From contig NZ_LT837803.1 of NCBI RefSeq assembly GCF_900174485.1, positions 310,001-374,000 on the forward strand: DNA of 64,000 bases, given 5' to 3'. Under the pieces are notes generated by a model. The model ran no database searches and had not been told where the DNA came from. It worked only from the letters and a program-made list of their open reading frames with translations. Position numbers and translations under genes: made by a program. How positions within the stretch are numbered: position 1 is the stretch's first letter; the number at the start of each line of letters is the position of its first letter. Shown here one piece after another: positions 1-8,828 of this stretch. This DNA is from Sterolibacterium denitrificans (GTDB taxonomy: Bacteria > Pseudomonadota > Gammaproteobacteria > Burkholderiales > Rhodocyclaceae).

Positions 1-291
1 CTGGCCGTGCTGGAACCACGCTCCAACACCATGAAGCTGGGCAGCATGAAGGCCCAACTGCCCGGCAGCCTGGCCGGCGCCGACGAGGTGTATTGCTACG
101 CCAGCGGTCTGGACTGGGACGTCGCCGCCGCGCTGGCCCCGCTCGGCAGCAAGGCCAGCGTATTCACCGATCTCGACACCCTGGTGCAGGCGGTTGCCGC
201 CAGCGCCCGCCCCGGCGACCGGATACTGGTGATGAGCAACGGCGGCTTCGGTGGCGTGCATGGCAAGCTGCTCCAGGCACTCGCCGGCTAA
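1..291 (+). CDS. mpl: Mpl murein tripeptide ligase, C-terminal end (partial)
   Basis: The reading frame is open from the first base and stops at 289-291, so only about 96 C-terminal residues are present. The peptide holds EPRSNTMKLG and ends with SNGGFGGVHGKLL, both typical of the last domain of UDP-N-acetylmuramate:L-alanyl-gamma-D-glutamyl-meso-diaminopimelate ligase. Mpl is a cytoplasmic Mur-ligase relative that reattaches recycled murein tripeptide to UDP-MurNAc. The ATP-binding centre lies upstream of the window. Family assignment is from remembered motifs and is fairly secure. Confidence 0.85.
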   Translation: MAVLEPRSNTMKLGSMKAQLPGSLAGADEVYCYASGLDWDVAAALAPLGSKASVFTDLDTLVQAVAASARPGDRILVMSNGGFGGVHGKLLQALAG

Positions 292-330
292 TCGCTGCGC
301 CCACTTCATAATCATTGACCTGCAGCGATC

Positions 331-972
331 ATGCCGAGATTTACGCCTGAAAAGCAGAAACCTGCGGCTATCTTGCGGCAACTCACTGTCGTCCCGCTGG
401 TGCTGTCCTGTTTGCTGCTTTACGGCTGCGATATTCCCCCTGCCAGCAGCGGTTTTCACGCCCGCCCCATCGACACCGACAACATCGGCCGCGACTTCAG
501 CCTCGTCGATCACCACGGCCAGCCGCGCCGGCTTGCCGATTATCGCGGCAAGATCGTCGTCCTCTTCTTCGGCTACACCCAGTGCCCCGACGTCTGCCCG
601 ACCACGCTGGCGACCATGGCCGAAGTCATGCAGCAGCTCGGCGCGGATGCCGGCAAGGTGCAGGTGCTGTTCATCACCCTCGACCCGGCGCGCGATACGC
701 GCGAACTGCTCGCCGTCTATGTGCCGCAGTTCCACCCGGATTTCGTCGGCCTCTCCGGCGATACCGCGACCACGGCCGCCACGGCGCGCGAATTCCACGT
801 CTATTACCGGCAGCGGCCCGGCAGCGGCGACTCACCGAACCACTACAGCATCGACCACACCGCCAACAGCTATGTCTACGATCCGCAGGGCCGCCTGCGC
901 CTGCTGGTGAAATACGGCGAGACGGCGGAACACATCGCCGCCGACATTCGCCTGCTGCTGGCCGGAAAATAA
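331..972 (+). CDS. SCO1/SenC/PrrC copper chaperone, lipoprotein
   Basis: 213 aa. An N-terminal hydrophobic stretch ends in a lipobox (LLYGC, Cys33), so it is probably a membrane-anchored lipoprotein facing the periplasm. The thioredoxin-fold domain contains TQCPDVCPTTL, the CxxxC copper/redox motif, and a downstream His in SIDHTANSYVYDP. These Cys and His residues are the known SCO copper ligands. The family delivers copper to the CuA site of cytochrome oxidase or acts as a thiol reductase. No oxidase genes are visible beside it. It lies 40 bp after mpl and converges on rpoH. Confidence 0.88.
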   Translation: MPRFTPEKQKPAAILRQLTVVPLVLSCLLLYGCDIPPASSGFHARPIDTDNIGRDFSLVDHHGQPRRLADYRGKIVVLFFGYTQCPDVCPTTLATMAEVMQQLGADAGKVQVLFITLDPARDTRELLAVYVPQFHPDFVGLSGDTATTAATAREFHVYYRQRPGSGDSPNHYSIDHTANSYVYDPQGRLRLLVKYGETAEHIAADIRLLLAGK

Positions 973-1032
973 CAACGGGAACGCCCGATCAGCGTTCCCG
1001 TTTTGTTTTGCGCACGATGGCGCGATGAAACT

Positions 1033-1899
1033 TCAGGCCGGCGCCAGCATCCCGCGCATTTTCTGCAGCGCGCGGACTTCGATCTGGCGGATGCGCTCGG
1101 CCGATACGCCGTATTCCGCCGCCAGTTCGTGCAGCGTCGGCGCCTCGCCTTCGTCGGCCAACCAGCGCCGCGCCACGATGTCGCGGCTGCGCTCGTCCAG
1201 TCCCTGTAGCGCTGCGCCCAGACCTTCGTTCTGCAGACGGTCGTACTCCTTGCGTTCCAGCATCCGCGACGGCTCGCTGTGGTCGGCAGCCGCCAGATAG
1301 GCGATCGGCGCGTAATGCTCGTCGTCATCCTCGGCCAGCGGCTCCAGCGAAATATCCTGGCCGGACAGGCGCGTTTCCATCTCGACGACTTCCTCCGGCT
1401 TCACGCCCAACTGCCGGGCCACCGAATTCACCTCGTCCGGACTCAGCGCGCTGAACCCCGGCTTCATGCTGCGCAGATTGAAGAACAGCTTGCGCTGCGC
1501 CTTGGTCGTCGCCACCTTCACCAGGCGCCAGTTCTTCAGCACGTATTCATGGATTTCCGCCTTGATCCAGTGAATGGCGAACGACACCAGACGCACCCCG
1601 CGCTCCGGATCGAAGCGCTTGACCGCCTTCATCAGGCCGATATTGCCTTCCTGAATCAAATCCGCATGCGGCAGGCCATAGCCCAGATAACCCCGGGCAA
1701 TCGCCACCACCAGCCGCAGATGCGACAACACCAGGCCGCGCGCAGCCTCCAGATCGCCTTCCTGGCGGAAACGCCGCGCCAAATCCCGTTCCTCCGTCTC
1801 CGACAACATCGGCATGCGATTCGCCGCCTGGATATAGGCATCGATATTGCCAACCGGCGTCGGCATTGCAAACTGCTGAATCGTAAGGGCGTTGCTCAT
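1033..1899 (-). CDS. rpoH: RNA polymerase heat-shock sigma factor RpoH (sigma-32)
   Basis: 288 aa from the ATG at 1899, chosen because GGAGGT lies a few bases upstream; an in-frame ATG at 1920 has no such site. Region 2 is clear (DLIQEGNIGLMKAVKRFDP, about residues 80-98). The RpoH box QRKLFFNLR is at 135-143 and identifies this as the heat-shock sigma rather than RpoD or RpoS. Region 4 ends with a helix-turn-helix, EYGVSAERIRQIE. It directs transcription of chaperone and protease genes. A perfect CIRCE element lies 25 bp upstream of the start codon, so HrcA control is very likely in addition to any sigma-32 circuit. Confidence 0.96.
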   Translation of the reverse strand: MSNALTIQQFAMPTPVGNIDAYIQAANRMPMLSETEERDLARRFRQEGDLEAARGLVLSHLRLVVAIARGYLGYGLPHADLIQEGNIGLMKAVKRFDPERGVRLVSFAIHWIKAEIHEYVLKNWRLVKVATTKAQRKLFFNLRSMKPGFSALSPDEVNSVARQLGVKPEEVVEMETRLSGQDISLEPLAEDDDEHYAPIAYLAAADHSEPSRMLERKEYDRLQNEGLGAALQGLDERSRDIVARRWLADEGEAPTLHELAAEYGVSAERIRQIEVRALQKMRGMLAPA

Positions 1900-1924
1900 G
1901 CAATGTACCTCCTGACCCATAATG

Positions 1925-1951
1925 TTAGCACTCTCTACTGGAGAGTGCTAA
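1925..1951. promoter_or_regulatory. CIRCE operator (HrcA binding site) of rpoH
   Basis: TTAGCACTC (1925-1933), nine spacer bases, then GAGTGCTAA (1943-1951). This is an exact match to the CIRCE consensus, the binding site of the heat-inducible repressor HrcA. It sits between the proposed promoter and the rpoH start codon, so a bound repressor could block initiation and the palindrome would also lie in the mRNA leader. hrcA itself is not in the window. Confidence 0.95.
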
Positions 1952-1977
1952 CGAGAAAAAGTTCAGAAGAATTTCAA
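1949..1977 (-). promoter_or_regulatory. Candidate rpoH promoter overlapping CIRCE
   Basis: On the minus strand TTGAAA (1977-1972) is followed after 17 bp by TCGTTA (1954-1949). The -35 is good and the -10 is weak. The -10 overlaps the proximal CIRCE arm, the geometry expected for repression by HrcA. No sigma-32-like CCCAT -10 was found at the right distance. The remaining bases up to 2204 contain no convincing gene. Confidence 0.35.
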
Positions 1978-2204
1978 CGTGTCGTTTGCCAATATAGTCC
2001 GAGACGATGCGATGGCCGGTTTCATGAAGTTTCGAGTGTGCGACAGTCAGTGCGCCCCTCCAACTTCGGAGGTGTACTGTTTGGGCTTGCTGGGCATGGT
2101 CTCCGGCACCCGCTACTCGGCTATAACGGACTTTCCACGATGATGTGTGCGATGGGTGTTTTACACAAAATCCCAGACACACTTCGGACTAGGTGATCCA
2201 GTGA

Positions 2205-3428
2205 TCACGCGATCTTTCTTTTCACGATCGCCGATACTGATTTACGCCGTACCAGCGCCGGTTTCTGCAGCTCAGAGAACACTTCGGGTAGCATCACCGT
2301 TGCCAGAGTGCGCTGGCTGAACTGGTAGCGGCCGTCGACGACGAAACCCAGGTGATCCCATGGTACTGCTGTATTCAACAGCTCTGCCGCGCGCGCAATG
2401 TCCATGTCAGGATATTTCGGGAACAGCGCAAGCACCGAGCCGTCGTAGGCCGTACACTCATGTACGAAGAACGGCTGCGGCCGCCGGGTTTTCCCGTTGA
2501 CGTAGATCCGCGGCGATTCTGACTCGTGGTAAGCACGGCCCCACTTCCACCAGTTGCCTTCGTCGAAAGACTTGATCCGGCGCGCGAGTAGCCGCGTCTT
2601 GTGCTTGACCAAGGCCTTGTGCTGAACGTTGTAGAACATCCGCCGGGTCTCGCCGGTGTCACGGGTCTTCGAACAAACGAAATCGAGGTTGCCTTTGGGA
2701 TGGATGAAAGCAGGATCGGCGCCCGAAACGGCGCCTACCTTCACATCAAAGAGCGCCGACAGCGGTACCGTCATCCCCCCCTCAAGGAAGGCGAGCTGAC
2801 CGTGCATCTCGGTGAAGGTCCGCTTCTGCCACGAGGTATCGCCGAGCACCTGCCACTGAGTGGCCCGGGAGAAGTTCCCGAGTTCGTACCGGAAGATGGC
2901 GCAATTCGGGACCGCACCCCGGAAAATCTTCTGGTCCCCCGTCTCGATCCAATGGGTAATCGTGCCGTGTTCGAACAACCAAGTGTTCAACCGCCGTGCG
3001 GCGGTCAGCTTGATGAAGTCGCGCGGCACGATGAAGATCAATTCGCCGGCGGGCTTCAGGTGTTGGACTGCCTTCTCGATAAAGAAAAGATAGAGATTCG
3101 AGCGGCCGTCGAAGCGGCTGGTATCGAGCAATGCCTTGGTCTCGCGCTCGATGTCTTGGTAGCGGACGTACGGTGGGTTCCCTATTACCGACGAGAACTT
3201 CTCGGTTACCGGGTAGGCGAAAAAATTCTGGATCAGTGCGCCAGCTGGAGCGACCCTCGCGTCAAATTCGATCGCGACGCAATTCCGGAGATGCGCGACA
3301 AAGGCCCCGTCGCCAGCCGACGGCTCAAGCACTCGACCGCTGCGTTGCCGCAGAGAAAGCATCAGCCGGACAATCCGCTCCGGTGTGAAGACCTGACCAC
3401 GGTTGGTTACGTTCAAGACCTTGCTCAT
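2205..3428 (-). CDS. N6-adenine DNA methyltransferase of a type II R-M system
   Basis: 407 aa from the ATG at 3428. FTPERIVRLML is followed by the SAM-binding motif I (LEPSAGDGAF, about residues 34-43) and the catalytic motif IV NPPY (84-87). This order is typical of gamma-class amino-methyltransferases such as M.TaqI-like enzymes. The longer frame back to 3581 would run through the upstream gene and was rejected. The start codon overlaps the stop of the preceding gene (ATGA), so translation is probably coupled. It should protect host DNA from the neighbouring endonuclease. The recognition sequence cannot be read from the protein. Confidence 0.85.
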   Translation of the reverse strand: MSKVLNVTNRGQVFTPERIVRLMLSLRQRSGRVLEPSAGDGAFVAHLRNCVAIEFDARVAPAGALIQNFFAYPVTEKFSSVIGNPPYVRYQDIERETKALLDTSRFDGRSNLYLFFIEKAVQHLKPAGELIFIVPRDFIKLTAARRLNTWLFEHGTITHWIETGDQKIFRGAVPNCAIFRYELGNFSRATQWQVLGDTSWQKRTFTEMHGQLAFLEGGMTVPLSALFDVKVGAVSGADPAFIHPKGNLDFVCSKTRDTGETRRMFYNVQHKALVKHKTRLLARRIKSFDEGNWWKWGRAYHESESPRIYVNGKTRRPQPFFVHECTAYDGSVLALFPKYPDMDIARAAELLNTAVPWDHLGFVVDGRYQFSQRTLATVMLPEVFSELQKPALVRRKSVSAIVKRKIA

Positions 3429-4147
3429 TGGCCAAGGCCCCCTCGTAGTCGTTCGCCGATCGACGCGTCGAACTGATCCAACACTCGCGCGCGCAGCACG
3501 AGTGCCTCGCGGAACACCCCCATCAGGAACTCGGCTGATTCCTGCCAGGTGCGATTGACGCGCTGCATGTTCCGCCCCCAATGCGCCTGATATGGAAGGT
3601 TGCTGCCATTCGGGTCGAGCGAAGCCATCTGGCGCAGAGACGTCCAGAACACGTGCCCGATGTCGTTCTTGTTGATCACCAGGAAATAGTAGTCAGCGTT
3701 CATGTTGGCGCCGAAGTAATGCGCCATTGCTTCGCAGTAAGGCTCCCATGAGTTGATTCCCCACTTCCGCCCGTTGCCGTTCGGATACGGGACGTTCTTC
3801 GGATCCACGCCTGTCATGGCGAAGAACAGGCCTTCCTTACTGGAGAGATTGTCAGAGCCGCCGAAGCTGCTGATCTTCACGTTAACCGGGAGCCACATAC
3901 CGCCTTGGCCGGTTACCAGAAAGTCGTACCAATAGCGCGGCGGTGAGGGAGAAAACGTGAGCCCGTTCTCGGCAAAGTATTGATCGGCCATAAACTGCAG
4001 AGCCAGTGTCTGCGTAATGTGCTGCTCGCTCCGCTGCGAGTCTTCACGGCCATCGTTGCCGCCCAGTGCAAGTTGGACAATGCCAGAGCGTAGCGCAATG
4101 GAAAGATGGTTGGTGATGCGATTGAGCACGTCTTCCGGTGTGACCAT
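3425..4147 (-). CDS. Putative type II restriction endonuclease partner
   Basis: 240 aa. The ATG at 4147 was chosen over 4174 because AGGATGG lies six bases before it. I do not recognise the family by sequence. Position directly before an adenine methyltransferase with a 4-bp overlap, and a size usual for type II enzymes, suggest the cognate endonuclease. YDFLV (Asp75) followed by LPVNVKIS (Lys91) could be a variant PD-(D/E)xK centre with Asn in place of the acidic residue. Codon choice looks more AT-tolerant than in neighbouring genes, consistent with transfer. It could also be another methyltransferase-associated nuclease type. Confidence 0.6.
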   Translation of the reverse strand: MVTPEDVLNRITNHLSIALRSGIVQLALGGNDGREDSQRSEQHITQTLALQFMADQYFAENGLTFSPSPPRYWYDFLVTGQGGMWLPVNVKISSFGGSDNLSSKEGLFFAMTGVDPKNVPYPNGNGRKWGINSWEPYCEAMAHYFGANMNADYYFLVINKNDIGHVFWTSLRQMASLDPNGSNLPYQAHWGRNMQRVNRTWQESAEFLMGVFREALVLRARVLDQFDASIGERLRGGLGQ

Positions 4148-4517
4148 GATTTTCCATCCTAAAACAACCGGCATATTTTACCTAACAAGGCACTGAATCG
4201 CCCCGGCTTCCGTGGATACACCCGAGGACAGCTTTACTGCTCTGAGCAGTCAAAATCTTCAGTGAATTGATACGTCAGCAATGGCCGATTTCCGCTCTTC
4301 GGCCACAGTGGAACTTCCGGGCTCGACCAGCGAATGACTGGTCGCCTGGCTGTGGTTGAGACGCTGTGTCACGATGTTCTCCTTGACGATTGTCCGCACC
4401 GGTTCGGACTTGCCGAAGCCGGATCGGCAGCGCAGCGCCAGTATGCGCCTCGATCCGAAGCGCTAAAATGTCGTCCGGCCCCGCATCCGGCCGCTTCATT
4501 CCCGCCGTCCCGCCATC
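4148..4517. other. 370-bp divergent intergenic region
   Basis: Lies between the restriction gene (minus) and the large oxidoreductase (plus). No convincing gene is seen; a 111-codon antisense frame here has no recognisable content. CGCTAAAAT at 4461-4469 may hold a -10 (TAAAAT) for the downstream gene, but no matching -35 was found. The change in base composition near 4200 probably marks one edge of the R-M insertion. Confidence 0.4.
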
Positions 4518-7500
4518 ATGACCGCACGCCTGCGCGAAATTCCCTATAACTACACTTCGTTTTCCGATCGCGAGATCGTCATCCGCCTGCTCGGCGAGGA
4601 GGCCTGGCAACTACTGGACGAACTGCGCGCCGAGCGCGTCACCGGCCGTTCGGCGCGCATGCTGTATGAAGTGCTGGGCGATATCTGGGTGGTCAAGCGC
4701 AATCCCTACCTGGAAGACGACCTGCTCGCCAACCGCGAGCGGCGCGAGGCGCTGATCGCCGCGCTGCGCCATCGCCTGAACGAAGTGGAGCAGCGCCGCC
4801 AGGGCAATCCGCGCGTCGGCCTGCTGCTGGAACGCGCGCAACAGGCCGTTGCCGACTTTGCCCGCCATTTCGCCGAGACCGCCGGCTTGCGCCAGCGGGC
4901 GCTGCGCGTGCTGGCAAAACATACCCGCGCCGACAACATCGCCTTCGACGGTCTGGCGCGCGTCGCCCACGTGACCGACGCCACCGATTGGCGCGTGGCC
5001 TTTCCTTTCGTCGTGCTGTACCCCGATACGGAAGAAGAAATCGGCCCGCTGGTGCGCGGCTGCATCGAGCTGGGGCTGACCATCATCCCGCGCGGCGGCG
5101 GCACCGGCTACACCGGCGGGGCGGTGCCGCTGACGCCGCATTCGGTGGTCATCAATACCGAAAAGCTGATCGACTACGGCGCGGTCAGCGAACAAGTACT
5201 GCCCGGCACGGCGCGGCCCTATGCCACCTTGCACACCCTGGCCGGCGTGGTGACGCGGCGCGCCATGGAAGCCGCCGAAGGCGCCGGACTGGTGTTCGCC
5301 TGCGACCCGACCTCGGCCGATGCCTCGACCATCGGCGGCAACGTCGCCATGAATGCCGGCGGCAAGAAAGCCGTGCTCTGGGGCACTGCGCTCGACAACC
5401 TGGCCTCCTGGAAAATGGTCACGCCGCAAGGCGAGTGGCTGCGGGTCGAACGCCTGGAGCACAACTTCGGCAAGATCCACGAGCAAACGCTGGTGCGTTT
5501 CCGCCTGCGCTACTGCGCGCCGGACGACTTTGCCTGCGCGCAGCCGCTGCGCGAGGAAATCCTCGAAATTCCCGGCGCGAGCTTCCGCAAGCAGGGACTG
5601 GGCAAGGACGTCACCGACAAGTTTCTTGCCGGTCTGCCGGGCGTGCAGAAGGAAGGCTGCGACGGCATCATCACCTCGGCGACCTGGATCCTCCACCGCC
5701 TGCCGGCGCACACGCGCACGGTCTGTCTGGAATTCTTCGGCCGGGTGGCGGATGCCGTGCCGTCAATTGTCGAAATCACCGATTACTTCAAGCCGGGCGG
5801 CGCCGGGCTGGCCGCTGGCGTGCAACTGGCGGGGCTGGAACATCTGGATGAACGCTACGTGCGCGCCGTCGGCTATGCCACCAAGGCCAAGCGCCAGGGG
5901 CGGCCGAAGATGGTGCTGATCGGCGATCTGGTCGGCGACGACGAGGCCGCCGTGATGGCTGCCGCTTCTGCCGTGGTGCGCATGGCCAATGCCCGCAGCG
6001 GCGAGGGTTTCATCGCCGTCAGCGCCGAGACGCGCAAGCAGTTCTGGCTCGACCGCGCCCGCACGGCGGCGATCTCGCGCCATACCAACGCCTTCAAGAT
6101 CAACGAGGACGTGGTCATTCCGCTGCCGCGCATGGGCGATTACTGCGATGGCATCGAGCGCATCAACATCGAGCTGTCGATCGCCAACAAGCTGGCGCTG
6201 TGCGCCGCGCTGCACGGCTTCCTGCGCGGCGAATTGCCGCTGCATGCGGGCGATGCCGGCCAGTCGGGACGCAACCTGATCGCCGACCGGCGCGAGCTGG
6301 CGCTGGCGGTGGTCAACGAGGTGCGCGCCCACTGGCAGGGTCTGCTCGACGGCATCGACAGGCATTTCCCCAGCCTGCAGGATCACAGCACGCGGGTGTC
6401 CTGGAAGCTGGAGCTGAAGCCACGCCTGGACGAAATCTTCAGCGGCGAAGCCTACGCCCCGACGCGGGAGCGGATCCGCGCCATCCACCAGGAGGTGCTG
6501 CGCAGCCGCCTGTTCGTCGCCCTGCACATGCACGCCGGCGACGGCAACGTGCATACCAACATTCCGGTGAACTCCGACGACTACTCCATGCTGCAGACCG
6601 CCTACCGCACGGTGGAGCGCATCATGGCGCTTGCGCGCGAGCTGGGCGGGGTGATTTCCGGCGAGCACGGCATCGGCATCACCAAGCTGGAATTCCTCGA
6701 CGAAACGCAGATCGCGCCCTTCCGCGCCTACAAGGAAAAAGTCGATCCGCAGGGCCGCTTCAACCAGGGCAAGCTGATGGCCGGTGGCGATCTGCGCAAC
6801 GCCTACACGCCGTCGTTCAGCCTGCTCGGCACCGAATCGCTGATCATGGAGCAGTCCGAAGTCGGCACCATCGCCGGGATGATCAAGGACTGCCTGCGCT
6901 GCGGCAAGTGCAAGCCGGTCTGCTCGACCCACGTGCCGCCGGCCAACCTGCTCTACAGCCCGCGCAACAAGATCCTCGCCACTTCGCTGCTGATCGAAGC
7001 TTTCCTGTACGAGGAGCAGACGCGGCGCGGCATCTCGCTGCATCACTTCGCCGAGTTCAACGACGTTGCCGACCATTGCACGATCTGCCACCGCTGCCTG
7101 AAGCCCTGCCCGGTGGATATCGACTTCGGCGACGTCTCCATCGCCATGCGCAACTTCCTCCGCGAGCAGGGCAAGACGCGCTTCAATCCCGGCAAGGCGC
7201 TGGCGATGTCCTTCCTCAACGCCACCGAACCGACGGTGATCAAGACCCTGCGCGCCGGCATGGTGAATGTCGGCTATCCGGCGCAGCGCATGGTGCACAA
7301 AATCGCCAGGGCCGCGGGCCTCATCCAGGGCGTGGTCGAGCGGCCGCCGGCCAGCGTCGGCCAGCCCTCGGTGAAAGCCCAGGTGATCCACTTCTTCAAC
7401 AAGCCGATGCCCGCCGGCATGCCCTCGCGTACCGCCCGCGCCATGCTCGGGCTGGAAGATGCCCGCATGGTGCCGGTGATCCGCGATCCTCGAAAGGCGG

Positions 7501-8297
7501 AAGCGGACGCCGAGGCGGTGTTCTATTTCCCCGGCTGCGGCTCGGAGCGACTGTTCTCGCAGATCGGCCTGGCCACCCAGGCGATGCTCTTCAACCTCGG
7601 CGTGCAGACCGTGCTGCCGCCCGGTTACCTGTGCTGCGGCTATCCGCAGATCGCCAGCGGCCAGGCCGACAAGGGCCGCGAAATCACCACCGACAATCGC
7701 GTGCTGTTCCACCGCGTGTCCACCACCCTCAACTATCTCGACATCAAGACGGTGATCGTCTCCTGCGGCACCTGCATGGATCAGTTGCAGCAATACCAGT
7801 TCGACAAGATCTTCCCCGGCTGCCGGCTGCTCGACATCCACGAGTACCTGCTGGAAAAAGGCGTGCATCTGAACGGCGGCAGCGCCACCCGCTACATGTA
7901 CCATGACCCCTGTCACACGCCGACCAAGACGCACAACGTGACGCAGGTGGTGAATACCCTGATGGGCAAGACGGTGCCGCTGAACGACCGCTGCTGCGGC
8001 GAATCCGGCACCTTTGCCGTGGCGCGGCCGGACGTGGCCACCCAGGTGCGCTTCCGCAAGCAGCGCGAAATGGAGCAGGGCGCGGCGGCCTTGCGCGAGG
8101 ACGGTTTTGGCGGTGAAGTGAAGATCCTCACTTCCTGCCCTTCCTGCCTGCAGGGCCTGGCGCGCTACAACGACGATGCCGATACCCAGGCCGAATTCAT
8201 GGTGGTCGAAATGGCGCGCGAATTGCTCGGCGAGCGGTGGATGCTAGAGTACGTGGATCAGGCCAATCGGGGCGGGATCGAGCGCATCTTGCTGTAA
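4518..8297 (+). CDS. DUF3683 FAD-linked oxidase / Fe-S (GlcD-GlcF-like) fusion oxidoreductase
   Basis: 1259 aa, three parts fused. An N-terminal DUF3683 segment is followed by an FAD_binding_4 / FAD-oxidase C-terminal module like GlcD or D-lactate dehydrogenase. It shows [11 protein letters not shown] near residue 190, [10 protein letters not shown] near 670 and [10 protein letters not shown] near 714. A GlcF-like iron-sulphur module follows, with two 4Fe-4S motifs ([11 protein letters not shown] near 792, [11 protein letters not shown] near 854) and two CCG domains (CCGYP near 1040, CCGES near 1160). The architecture predicts oxidation of a 2-hydroxy acid with electrons passed through Fe-S clusters to the quinone pool. 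Similar full-length fusions are common in Betaproteobacteria. The substrate is not known from sequence. Confidence 0.88.
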   Translation: MTARLREIPYNYTSFSDREIVIRLLGEEAWQLLDELRAERVTGRSARMLYEVLGDIWVVKRNPYLEDDLLANRERREALIAALRHRLNEVEQRRQGNPRVGLLLERAQQAVADFARHFAETAGLRQRALRVLAKHTRADNIAFDGLARVAHVTDATDWRVAFPFVVLYPDTEEEIGPLVRGCIELGLTIIPRGGGTGYTGGAVPLTPHSVVINTEKLIDYGAVSEQVLPGTARPYATLHTLAGVVTRRAMEAAEGAGLVFACDPTSADASTIGGNVAMNAGGKKAVLWGTALDNLASWKMVTPQGEWLRVERLEHNFGKIHEQTLVRFRLRYCAPDDFACAQPLREEILEIPGASFRKQGLGKDVTDKFLAGLPGVQKEGCDGIITSATWILHRLPAHTRTVCLEFFGRVADAVPSIVEITDYFKPGGAGLAAGVQLAGLEHLDERYVRAVGYATKAKRQGRPKMVLIGDLVGDDEAAVMAAASAVVRMANARSGEGFIAVSAETRKQFWLDRARTAAISRHTNAFKINEDVVIPLPRMGDYCDGIERINIELSIANKLALCAALHGFLRGELPLHAGDAGQSGRNLIADRRELALAVVNEVRAHWQGLLDGIDRHFPSLQDHSTRVSWKLELKPRLDEIFSGEAYAPTRERIRAIHQEVLRSRLFVALHMHAGDGNVHTNIPVNSDDYSMLQTAYRTVERIMALARELGGVISGEHGIGITKLEFLDETQIAPFRAYKEKVDPQGRFNQGKLMAGGDLRNAYTPSFSLLGTESLIMEQSEVGTIAGMIKDCLRCGKCKPVCSTHVPPANLLYSPRNKILATSLLIEAFLYEEQTRRGISLHHFAEFNDVADHCTICHRCLKPCPVDIDFGDVSIAMRNFLREQGKTRFNPGKALAMSFLNATEPTVIKTLRAGMVNVGYPAQRMVHKIARAAGLIQGVVERPPASVGQPSVKAQVIHFFNKPMPAGMPSRTARAMLGLEDARMVPVIRDPRKAEADAEAVFYFPGCGSERLFSQIGLATQAMLFNLGVQTVLPPGYLCCGYPQIASGQADKGREITTDNRVLFHRVSTTLNYLDIKTVIVSCGTCMDQLQQYQFDKIFPGCRLLDIHEYLLEKGVHLNGGSATRYMYHDPCHTPTKTHNVTQVVNTLMGKTVPLNDRCCGESGTFAVARPDVATQVRFRKQREMEQGAAALREDGFGGEVKILTSCPSCLQGLARYNDDADTQAEFMVVEMARELLGERWMLEYVDQANRGGIERILL

Positions 8298-8330
8298 GTA
8301 CCGAGGACTAGGTACCGAGTACTGAATACT
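8298..8330. repeat. Short degenerate direct repeats after the oxidoreductase gene
   Basis: GTACCGAG occurs at 8298-8305 and 8312-8319 (14-bp period), followed by the related GTACTGAATACTG. The array begins right after the stop codon. It may be a simple slippage array; it does not form a clear terminator. Confidence 0.5.
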
Positions 8331-8362
8331 GCAATGGCAGCTCATTCTGGTCAGGAGACGAG

Positions 8363-8812
8363 ATGAGTAGAAGCGAAAACTGCGAACTGTGCAGCCGGCC
8401 GGGCGGCGAGCCGCTCTGGCAGGACGAGCATTGCCGCGTGGTGCGGGTCGGCGGCCAGGAAGGCGCGGACTACCCTGGCTTCTGCCGCGTCATCTGGCGC
8501 AGCCATGTGCGCGAAATGACGGATCTGCCGGCCGCCGAACGCGCCCACCTGATGCGCGTGGTATTCGCCGTCGAAACCGCGCTGCGCGAACTTTACCGGC
8601 CGCACAAGATCAACCTCGCCAGCCTGGGCAATCTCACGCCTCACGTGCATTGGCACGTCATCCCGCGCTGGCAGGACGACCGCAACTTTCCCGCGCCGAT
8701 CTGGGCCGCGCAACCCAAGGCCGCGCAAGACGGGCAAGCTGCCGTCACACGGCCACAGGTCGGCACCGAAACGCTGCGCACGCACCTGCTTGCCGCACTG
8801 GCAAACGCATGA
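8363..8812 (+). CDS. HIT-family nucleotide hydrolase/transferase
   Basis: 149 aa. The diagnostic histidine triad is HVHWHVIPR (about residues 94-102) with ITL-type beta strands before it, and CELCSRPGG at the N-terminus resembles the zinc-binding start of many bacterial HIT proteins. HIT enzymes hydrolyse nucleoside phosphoramidates or dinucleotides; the exact substrate cannot be told. RBS AGGAGACG precedes the ATG. The gene ends 16 bp before the next start, suggesting a transcription unit. Confidence 0.88.
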   Translation: MSRSENCELCSRPGGEPLWQDEHCRVVRVGGQEGADYPGFCRVIWRSHVREMTDLPAAERAHLMRVVFAVETALRELYRPHKINLASLGNLTPHVHWHVIPRWQDDRNFPAPIWAAQPKAAQDGQAAVTRPQVGTETLRTHLLAALANA

Positions 8813-8828
8813 CCGGGAGGCATCGCCC

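Noticed and set aside
1925-2182. 85-codon minus-strand frame upstream of rpoH
   Set aside because: Overlaps CIRCE and the proposed promoter, has no RBS and no recognisable protein content.
2193-2208. GTGATC-CAGT-GATCAC hairpin at the methylase 3' end as a terminator
   Set aside because: Stem of only six AT/GC pairs overlapping the stop codon and no T-tract in the direction of transcription.
4275-4610. 111-codon minus-strand frame in the gap before the DUF3683 gene
   Set aside because: Runs into the start of the real gene in antisense and has no domain features.
5763-7934. 723-codon antisense frame inside the DUF3683 gene
   Set aside because: Typical long antisense frame of GC-rich coding DNA; His/Gly/Ala/Val-rich shadow with no motif, while the sense frame has full FAD and Fe-S motifs.
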